57,071 nucleotides of DNA, taken from NCBI GenBank assembly GCA_964564435.1, contig CAZMAT010000016.1, positions 1 through 57,071 of the forward strand. The letters are read 5' to 3'. The position numbers and the translations under genes were made by a program. Within the stretch, counting starts at the first letter, position 1. Each line of letters begins with the position of its first letter. Of this stretch, positions 51,498 through 57,071 are shown piece after piece. This stretch comes from Fermentibacter sp964564435. Lineage in GTDB: Bacteria > Fermentibacterota > Fermentibacteria > Fermentibacterales > Fermentibacteraceae. The notes beneath the pieces are model-generated. The model was not told the origin of the DNA and ran no database searches. It was given only the letters and a program-made list of their open reading frames with translations.

Positions 51498-52132
51498 AGC
51501 CCACCCAGAAGGGAGCCCTCCCCGCCCAGTATCGAGACCACGAGGGCGAACCCGAACTGCGAATAGCCGAGATCCGTCTCCTCGGCCGGGTAGACTGCCT
51601 GCTCGGTTCCGTCCACCACGGCGCTGCCGGTGGAGAGGTCCATGAACGTCCTCCGGTATTCGAGCCTGCCGCTGAGCGGGCCGCTGATCGAAACTTCGCC
51701 TCCCGCGGAGAACCCGAATCCCACGCTCGCGCCGTCGGCCTCCACGAACCTGCCGTACCTGTCGGTTCCGCTGTAGTCTCCCGAGAGATAGACGGCGCCG
51801 GGCCCGGCGAAGACCTCGAATCCGTCGAGGAGTTCGAGCCCGGCCGTCGGGAAGAGGGTGACGAGGAAGGCATCAACGCTGCCGTCCCAGCCTGCCGGGG
51901 CGTCCTTCGAGAAGTCCTCCAGCCCCACCGAGAAGCTCAGAGGGCCTGGAGCGTCCACGGTGACCACCGCGCCGAGGCATGTGCCGGGCGTCAGGAACGC
52001 GCTGTCGTAGAACGGCTCGGTCGGTGAGAGGCTGGATGCGGCGGCACCTACGCTCACCTCCATGCCCGGCGATGCGGCGGGCAGCGCCAGGCAGGCCAGC
52101 AGGGGGAGGACGCGATGGGTTCTGCCCGTCAT
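51494..52132 (-). CDS. Small outer-membrane-type protein of unknown function
   Basis: A 212-residue protein with signal peptide (RVLPLLACLALPAASPG) and alternating strands (VGFGFSAGGEVSISGPLS, GRLEYRRTFMDLSTGS, LGYSQFGFALVVSILGG), so probably an eight-stranded barrel. No recognised family. ATG 52132 overlaps the leuD stop (ATGA), which makes it the third gene of the leuC-leuD unit; a metabolic link is not obvious. Confidence 0.65.
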   Translation of the reverse strand: MTGRTHRVLPLLACLALPAASPGMEVSVGAAASSLSPTEPFYDSAFLTPGTCLGAVVTVDAPGPLSFSVGLEDFSKDAPAGWDGSVDAFLVTLFPTAGLELLDGFEVFAGPGAVYLSGDYSGTDRYGRFVEADGASVGFGFSAGGEVSISGPLSGRLEYRRTFMDLSTGSAVVDGTEQAVYPAEETDLGYSQFGFALVVSILGGEGSLLGGL

Positions 52133-52623
52133 TTCGGCTTTCCGGCCGCGAGCCCCGCCGAGATGTACTCCAGGAGCCCGCCGGCCTCGAGGACCGCGAT
52201 CATCTCCGGGGGCAGGGCCGGGAAGGAGAACGGTTTACCTCCGACCGTCACGGTGCCGCTCTTGGCATCGATCGAGACCTCGTCGCCGGGCCTGTATGCG
52301 TCCACCGCCTCGGGGCACTCGACCAGCAGGAGCCCCTGGTTGATGGCGCTGCGGTAGAAGATCCGCGAGAACGACTTGGCCACCACCCCGGCCAGGCCTA
52401 CGTACTTCAGCCCGAGCGAGGGCTGCTCCCGGCTCGAGCCGCAGCCGAAGTTGCTGCCGGCCAAGATGATGTCGCCGGGCTTGACCGATCCCGCGAAGGA
52501 AGGGTCGAGGTCCTCGAGCAGGTGCTCCCTGATCTCGGGGCCCTTCGAGCATGAGTACGTGTACTTGCCGGGGAACAGGAGGTCGGTGTTTATGTCGTCC
52601 TGATCGTAGCGGAACACGGCCAT
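52129..52623 (-). CDS. leuD: 3-isopropylmalate dehydratase small subunit (LeuD type 2)
   Basis: A 164-residue swivel-domain subunit of the isopropylmalate/homoaconitate dehydratase family. YDQDDINTDLLFPGKY, the substrate loop GSNFGCGSSREQPSLGLKY, FSRIFYRSAINQGLLLVECP and GDEVSIDAKSGTVTVGG fit the short archaeal/thermophile type. ATG 52623 has GGGAGGTG upstream and follows leuC after one base. Homoaconitase activity cannot be excluded. Confidence 0.9.
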   Translation of the reverse strand: MAVFRYDQDDINTDLLFPGKYTYSCSKGPEIREHLLEDLDPSFAGSVKPGDIILAGSNFGCGSSREQPSLGLKYVGLAGVVAKSFSRIFYRSAINQGLLLVECPEAVDAYRPGDEVSIDAKSGTVTVGGKPFSFPALPPEMIAVLEAGGLLEYISAGLAAGKPK

Positions 52624-52624
52624 C

Positions 52625-53878
52625 TCACACCTCCCTCGGGTCGGTGATGACACCTGTCAGAGCGCTCGCCGCGGCGGTCTCCGGGGAGGAGAGATAGATC
52701 TCCGCGTCCTTCTCCCCCATCCTGCCCTTGAAGTTCCGGTTCGCAGTCGAGAGGCACCTCTCCCCGGGGGCCAGGACGCCCTGGTGGGCGCCGAGGCATG
52801 GGCCGCATCCGGGCGGTATCACAGTCCCGCCGGCCTGCATGAGATCCTCGAGGAAGCCGGCCCTCATCGCCTGGATGTAGACCTCGCGCGAGGCCGGGGC
52901 CACTATGAGCCTGACGGACGGGGCCACCTTCCGGCCCTTCAGTATGGCCGCGGCAGCCTTGAAGTCCTCAAGCCTGCCGTTCGTGCAGGTCCCGAGGAGG
53001 ACCTGGTCTATCCTCGTCTCGGGCAGTTCCTTCACCGGCACGACGTTGTCGACGGTGTGCGGCCTTGCGACGACCGGAACGAGGCCGGACAGGTCGTAGT
53101 CGAGAGTCCTGACGAAAGGCGCGTCGTGATCGCTCCACACCGCGCCGTCGCAACGGGTCCCCCTGTCCTTGAAGAACTCCCTCGTCTGGCCGTCGGCCGG
53201 GAAGACGGCGATCTTGGCTCCCATCTCGACGCCCATATTGCTGATGGTCATGCGCTCGGAGATCCGGAGCGAGGAGATCCCAGCTCCGTGGAACTCGACG
53301 GCCATGTAGTTGGCCCCGTCGGCTCCGATGTCGCCGATGATCCTGAGGACGATGTCCTTGGCCGACACCATGCGCCCGAGCCCGCCCTCGAGGTTCACGC
53401 AGATGCTCTCTGGGACCTTGAGCCAGGTGCGCCCCGTGATCCAGAGCCCGGCCGCCTCGGTCCTGTCTATGCCGGTGGCGAACGAGTTGAATGCGCCGTA
53501 GGTGCAGGTGTGGCTGTCGCTGCCGACGACTAGGCTGCCCGGGGGGCAGAGCCCCATCTCGGGAACCACCTGGTGGCAGATGCCGGTGCCCATCTCGTAG
53601 AAGCGCTCGATGCCCTGCCTCTTCACGAACTCGCGTATCTTGCGCTGGCCCGCGGCATCCTTGCTCGTGTCGGCCGGGATCACGTGGTCGAGGACGATCG
53701 CGATCCTTTCCGGGTGCTTCACACGGCCGCCCGGGACGGTGCTCTCGAACTTGTCGATGATGGCCGAGCTGTTGTCGTGGGTGAGGACGATGTCGGGCTC
53801 GACGAAGACGATCTCGCCCGTCTTCACCTCGTGCCCGGCTATGCGCCCCAGCACCTTCATCGCGAACGTCAGGCCCAT
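52625..53878 (-). CDS. leuC: 3-isopropylmalate dehydratase large subunit (LeuC type 2)
   Basis: A 417-residue aconitase-family subunit holding the 4Fe-4S cluster: cysteine ligands in LLGTCTNGRLED and PPGCGPCLGAHQG. Also present are DHVIPADTSKDAAGQRKIRE, GICHQVVPEMGLCPPGSLVV, GSDSHTCTYGAFNSFATGID and ANRNFKGRMG. Length and pairing with the 164-residue leuD point to the LeuC2/HACN class. ATG 53878 is preferred; GTG 53908 has no family support. No leuA or leuB is in view. Confidence 0.9.
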   Translation of the reverse strand: MGLTFAMKVLGRIAGHEVKTGEIVFVEPDIVLTHDNSSAIIDKFESTVPGGRVKHPERIAIVLDHVIPADTSKDAAGQRKIREFVKRQGIERFYEMGTGICHQVVPEMGLCPPGSLVVGSDSHTCTYGAFNSFATGIDRTEAAGLWITGRTWLKVPESICVNLEGGLGRMVSAKDIVLRIIGDIGADGANYMAVEFHGAGISSLRISERMTISNMGVEMGAKIAVFPADGQTREFFKDRGTRCDGAVWSDHDAPFVRTLDYDLSGLVPVVARPHTVDNVVPVKELPETRIDQVLLGTCTNGRLEDFKAAAAILKGRKVAPSVRLIVAPASREVYIQAMRAGFLEDLMQAGGTVIPPGCGPCLGAHQGVLAPGERCLSTANRNFKGRMGEKDAEIYLSSPETAAASALTGVITDPREV

Positions 53879-53908
53879 CCAGTCCCTACCCTTCCGAAGA
53901 GGTCGCAC

Positions 53909-53937
53909 TTACCGAAGATCGACGCCCGATGTATTCT
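53909..53937 (+). promoter_or_regulatory. Possible promoter of the FAD oxidase gene
   Basis: TTACCG (53909-53914) and TATTCT (53932-53937) are 17 bp apart, followed by an AT-rich patch with codon use unlike the neighbouring genes. This supports the later start codon at 54028. Confidence 0.4.
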
Positions 53938-54027
53938 ATCAATAACAACATTGTTCCCCGCCCGACAAACCCGGAGGATTCGCCTGCACACGGTCGAGTC
54001 ACAGGTTCGACAGGCCCGGATGGGTTC

Positions 54028-55503
54028 ATGAGGATCCTGCAGGGAAGAGGCGAGGTGTCGGAGGCCGAGCCCGGCATCCTGGCCGACGAATCGGGCATGG
54101 CCGGGGCATGGTGCGAAGAGGCGTGCTGGCCCTCCTCGGCCGAGGAGGCTTCTGAGTACGTGCTGTCATGTGCGTCGAGGAACCTCCCCCTGACGATCTC
54201 CGGCGGACGCACGGGCGTCGTCGCTGGCGCGCTGCCCGATGGCGGGGCCGTTCTCTCCACCTCCCTCATGAAGAGCATCGGGCCTGTCGAGGGAGGCAGG
54301 GTCGCCGTCGATGCGGGCGTCACACTGAAGGAGCTGTCGCGCAGGCTGTCGTCCGATGCCCCGGGCCTGTTCTTCCCTCCCGATCCCACCGAGGCGACGG
54401 CATCCCTGGGCGGCATGGCCGCGACCGACGCTTCGGGGTCCGACAGCCTGCTGTACGGCTCGACGCGGAGATGGGTGGAATCCGCCGACCTGGTCCTCCC
54501 CGACGGTTCCCCGGTCACGCTCGTGCGGGGGTACTGCGCCTTCGGCCCGGACGGCATCTGCCGCCATCCCTCGCTCGGAACGCTCGCTCTCGGAGAGATC
54601 CCCGCCCGCCCGAACCCGAAGGACGCTGCGGGCTACGCCCTGCGCGGGGGCATGGACATCCTCGACCTCTTCCTGGGTTCCGAGGGTACGCTCGGGCTCG
54701 TGACCGGGCTGGTGCTGAGGCTCGCTCCGAAGCCGTACGCGATCATCGACGCGGTCCTCTTCCACCCCGATTCCTCGGCACTGTGGCCACTGGCCAGGTC
54801 GGTCCGGGAATCCGGGCTGGCGCTGCGGGCCCTCGAGGTCATGGATCGGGAGTGCCTCGACTTCATGAGGCGTGACCCCCTCCCGGGGGCGGTCCTGCCG
54901 CCGGAGGGCGCCTCCTGCGCAGTGATGGTCCGCCTGGAATCCTCCGGCGATGCGATGACGGACTCGATCCTGGGCAGGCTGGACGACCTGGCGACCTCTT
55001 CCGGGATACCGGGCGACTTCGTCTGGGCAGGATTCGACGAGGCCTGGGATTCGAGGATGAGGAGCTTCCGCCACTCCCTGCCCGAGATGGTGAACAGGGA
55101 GATATCGAGGCTCAGGCTTAAGGTGCCCGGGATACGCAAGTACGGGTCCGACTCGGCCGTGTCACCCGAGCTGACAGGGGACTTCCACGCGGGGATCAGG
55201 GCCATCCTCGACGGGGCCGGTCTCACGGGCGTCGTATTCGGCCACGCCGGGCAGGGGCACCTGCACGCCAACGCCATCCCGCGCGACGGTGCGGAGATGG
55301 AGGCGTCCGCGCGGTGCATGCACGGGATAGCCCGGCAGGCAGTGTCGATGGGCGGAACGGTCTCGGCCGAGCACGGCCTCGGCAGGCTCAAGGGAGAGCT
55401 GCTGGGGATGATGCACCCCCCCGGCGTGATCGCGTCGATGGCGCGGCTCAGGCGGGCGATCGATCCGGACGGGCGCTTCGGCCCGGCTATACGGTGGGCC
55501 TGA
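54028..55503 (+). CDS. GlcD-like FAD-linked oxidase
   Basis: A 491-residue FAD-binding PCMH-type oxidoreductase of the glycolate/D-lactate dehydrogenase (GlcD) family. Conserved: WPSSAEEASEYVLSCASRNL, TISGGRTGVVAGALPDGGAV, PDPTEATASLGGMAATDASG, GSEGTLGLVTGLVLRLAP, FGHAGQGHLHANAIPRDG and GTVSAEHGLGRLKGELLGMM. There is no C-terminal iron-sulphur domain. It uses a 2-hydroxy acid and a membrane or flavoprotein acceptor. ATG 53929 would add 33 poorly coding residues over the promoter region; ATG 54028 gives the normal N-terminus. Confidence 0.87.
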   Translation: MRILQGRGEVSEAEPGILADESGMAGAWCEEACWPSSAEEASEYVLSCASRNLPLTISGGRTGVVAGALPDGGAVLSTSLMKSIGPVEGGRVAVDAGVTLKELSRRLSSDAPGLFFPPDPTEATASLGGMAATDASGSDSLLYGSTRRWVESADLVLPDGSPVTLVRGYCAFGPDGICRHPSLGTLALGEIPARPNPKDAAGYALRGGMDILDLFLGSEGTLGLVTGLVLRLAPKPYAIIDAVLFHPDSSALWPLARSVRESGLALRALEVMDRECLDFMRRDPLPGAVLPPEGASCAVMVRLESSGDAMTDSILGRLDDLATSSGIPGDFVWAGFDEAWDSRMRSFRHSLPEMVNREISRLRLKVPGIRKYGSDSAVSPELTGDFHAGIRAILDGAGLTGVVFGHAGQGHLHANAIPRDGAEMEASARCMHGIARQAVSMGGTVSAEHGLGRLKGELLGMMHPPGVIASMARLRRAIDPDGRFGPAIRWA

Positions 55504-55509
55504 GGAGCA

Positions 55510-55604
55510 ACCGGCTTCCGGCTTCCGGCGTTCGGCGTCCGGAGGTCCGAAACCGGAAACCGGATACCGGATACCGGATACCGGAAACCTGATGCCGGAA
55601 GCCG
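55510..55604. repeat. Heptanucleotide repeats forming a hairpin between convergent genes
   Basis: A run of 7-bp units of CCGG type (TTCCGGC on the left, then CCGGAAA and CCGGATA, three identical CCGGATA in tandem). The left and right halves are complementary: CGGCTTCCGGC (55512-55522) pairs with GCCGGAAGCCG (55594-55604). It separates the stops of the FAD oxidase and the GT-C-like gene and may end both transcripts. Confidence 0.7.
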
Positions 55605-55605
55605 T

Positions 55606-57071
55606 TTACCGGGAACTGGGCAGAGGCCTGAACGAACCCTCGCTGTAGTAGAGCAGGGCCCCATCCTGGAGGCCGGTTTCCAGCACGGCCTCCCTCGCGT
55701 CCCCGGCCACCGCGATCACGCCGATCGCACAGAACCTCTCCCCGGCAGGGATCTCGAGTCTCGCCAATCCGGAACCCGCGGTGACGGTCACGCGACCCTC
55801 GATCGACGAGATGCTGTGGGTCGAGAGGGCGGAGCACCGCCCGGAGCCGCCTGCCATGCGGACCGCCTCGTTCAGCCCGTTCCTGAAGACATAGGCTCCG
55901 TTCAGGTTGTCCGGGACGTTGAGGATGACCACATCCCCGCCATCAGCATGTTCCAGGATGTCCGCGGCCAGGGAGTCGCACAGCCTGCCAGCACCAGCCC
56001 AGCCGGCGGAGAGATGGAGGGTCGATACGAATCCTCCGGCAATGGCCGCCATTAGTACCGCTTTCGCGGTCCTCCCCTCCCCGGCGACTGACACGAGGAC
56101 CAGTATCGAAGCGAGGATCAGCGGGATTCCTGGAAGGTACAGCAGTCTCTCGGACTGGGTGTCGAACAGGGCGACCTTCATGCCGATCACAGGGAGGAGC
56201 AGCACGAGAAAGCTCGTGCAGAGCGCCGCTACAGATCGCGACAGGGCCGGGGCGGGTCTTCTCCTCCTGAAGAGCATGACAGCGAGGATGATCACGGGCA
56301 CGGCAACAGCCGGGGCCAGGGCGGGCGGGAAGCCCGACAACGCCGGCAGCAGCCCCGAGGGCAGAGGCGGCAGGAAGGCCCTGACGGTGAATCTGAACAG
56401 GTTCTCGAGGGGGTTCCATCCAGTCCCTGCGAGAAGGCTTGAGCCAGCCCCCGCCTGGATGCCCGGGCTGACGAGCATCCGGAAACCTGCGTAAGCCGCC
56501 GGGAGTGCCAGAAGTGCGAGCCGGCCGGCGAGGCCCGCCCGGCACCTGCCCGGGCGCGGAGCCGGGATCAGGGCCCAGGCGGCGGGCAGTGTGGCGGCGC
56601 TCTCCTTGCAGAGCACCCCGGCGAGCCAGAGGAGCAGCGCCGCGGGGATCCTCCCCCGCATGAACAGCAGCGTGGCGCCCAGGCCCAGCGCCGCTGCTAG
56701 CAGGTCGGTCCTGCCAGAGATCCAGCAGACCGATTCCGAGTGACACGGCAGGACCGCGAAGACGCATGCAGCGAGACACGCGGCTGTTTCCGGAGCCCGC
56801 AGCCCCGCGCCCTCGAAGATCCGGCGCGCCAGTGCGTACACGAGGAGCGAGGCCACGATGTGGAGCAGCAGGTTCGTTGCATGGAACCCGGCCTCCCGGC
56901 CGCTCCAGACCGCGCGGTCGGCCATGAGGCTCAGCACAGTCCCGGGCCTCAGGAACAGGTCGCCGTCCGGGCCGCCCCAGGAGGCGAAGAAGCCCTCCCT
57001 GTCGATCCTGTCGACGAGATGGAAGTCGTCGGACTGGAATCCCGCCCCGAGGCAGGCATGGTATGCCGCCG
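55606..57071 (-). CDS. GT-C-like polytopic membrane glycosyltransferase, 5' end beyond the window
   Basis: At least 488 residues in frame up to the window edge; the start lies outside. The N-terminal part shows QSDDFHLVDRIDREGF, an acidic DD motif in a loop before the first helices as in GT-C enzymes (PMT/DUF2723-like, lipid-linked sugar donors), then FLRPGTVLSLMADRAVW and GFHATNLLLHIVASLLVYAL. About ten membrane helices follow (residues 60-330), ending in a soluble domain with VVILNVPDNLNGAYVFRNGL. The target is unknown; surface glycan or protein glycosylation are possible. Confidence 0.7.
   Translation of the reverse strand, partial: AAYHACLGAGFQSDDFHLVDRIDREGFFASWGGPDGDLFLRPGTVLSLMADRAVWSGREAGFHATNLLLHIVASLLVYALARRIFEGAGLRAPETAACLAACVFAVLPCHSESVCWISGRTDLLAAALGLGATLLFMRGRIPAALLLWLAGVLCKESAATLPAAWALIPAPRPGRCRAGLAGRLALLALPAAYAGFRMLVSPGIQAGAGSSLLAGTGWNPLENLFRFTVRAFLPPLPSGLLPALSGFPPALAPAVAVPVIILAVMLFRRRRPAPALSRSVAALCTSFLVLLLPVIGMKVALFDTQSERLLYLPGIPLILASILVLVSVAGEGRTAKAVLMAAIAGGFVSTLHLSAGWAGAGRLCDSLAADILEHADGGDVVILNVPDNLNGAYVFRNGLNEAVRMAGGSGRCSALSTHSISSIEGRVTVTAGSGLARLEIPAGERFCAIGVIAVAGDAREAVLETGLQDGALLYYSEGSFRPLPSSR

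Overview
The window is a dense, high-GC bacterial chromosome segment of 57 kb. It holds about 54 protein genes and five tRNA genes, most on the minus strand. Three secreted proteins carry FlgD-like or sorting-type Ig C-termini (the propeller gene ending at 649, the NHL gene ending at 7496 and the M14 peptidase ending at 22982). Together with Gram-negative traits (lipoproteins, outer-membrane barrels, a SPOR protein) this suggests an uncultured FCB-group or neighbouring candidate phylum. I infer this from gene style only. TTG starts are common and CTG starts are very likely in at least two genes.

Layout. 1-648 has no convincing gene: it is an array of short perfect hairpins containing a 165-bp direct duplication. 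649-2085 is a secreted beta-propeller gene broken by one in-frame TGA. 2453-18080 is a tightly packed minus-strand run of 12 genes: rarA, a PCMT (pcm), a histidine-kinase-like orphan, rnr, nadE, purH, a lytic transglycosylase, an NHL protein, two CNNM/CorC proteins, a GGDEF-HEAT fusion and a PAS-receiver protein. 18165-24439 holds a lipoprotein, apt, a LOG-like protein, two tRNA-Pro genes, a second PCMT, a COG2426 membrane protein, a MerR regulator, a J-domain/TPR protein and an M14 carboxypeptidase. rpsT (24575-24829) is on the plus strand.

24813-35703 is one long minus-strand unit. It starts with a STAS antagonist, an RsbW-like kinase and a 1203-residue protein joining a STAND-like NTPase, HEAT repeats and an RsbU/SpoIIE phosphatase. 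It continues with a SAM hydrolase, a GH57 hydrolase, a zinc ribbon, a sugar nucleotidyltransferase plus AmgK-like kinase pair, trpS and cysS. The partner-switching set is the most unusual system here. 35834-37656 is a redox cassette: a 46-residue CxxC membrane protein, a polytopic 4Fe-4S protein and a TlpA-like thioredoxin.

37694-41193 holds tRNA-Cys, tRNA-Gly and a SPOR/truA/membrane/rluD/parvulin operon. 41331-47243 has an aminotransferase, an outer-membrane barrel, glgC, a DUF2089 operon and a YchF-like protein with a degenerate GTPase site. 47250-51451 has a YihY protein, glmS, glmM and tRNA-Thr. 51494-53878 has a small barrel with leuD and leuC. The window ends with a GlcD-like FAD oxidase and a GT-C-like membrane protein cut by the window edge.

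Themes: amino-sugar supply and recycling (glmS, glmM, AmgK/MurU-like, lytic transglycosylase), HEAT repeats fused to signalling domains, extreme compaction with ATGA/GTGA/TTGA/CTGA junctions, and tRNA promoters that overlap the stop codon of the preceding gene.
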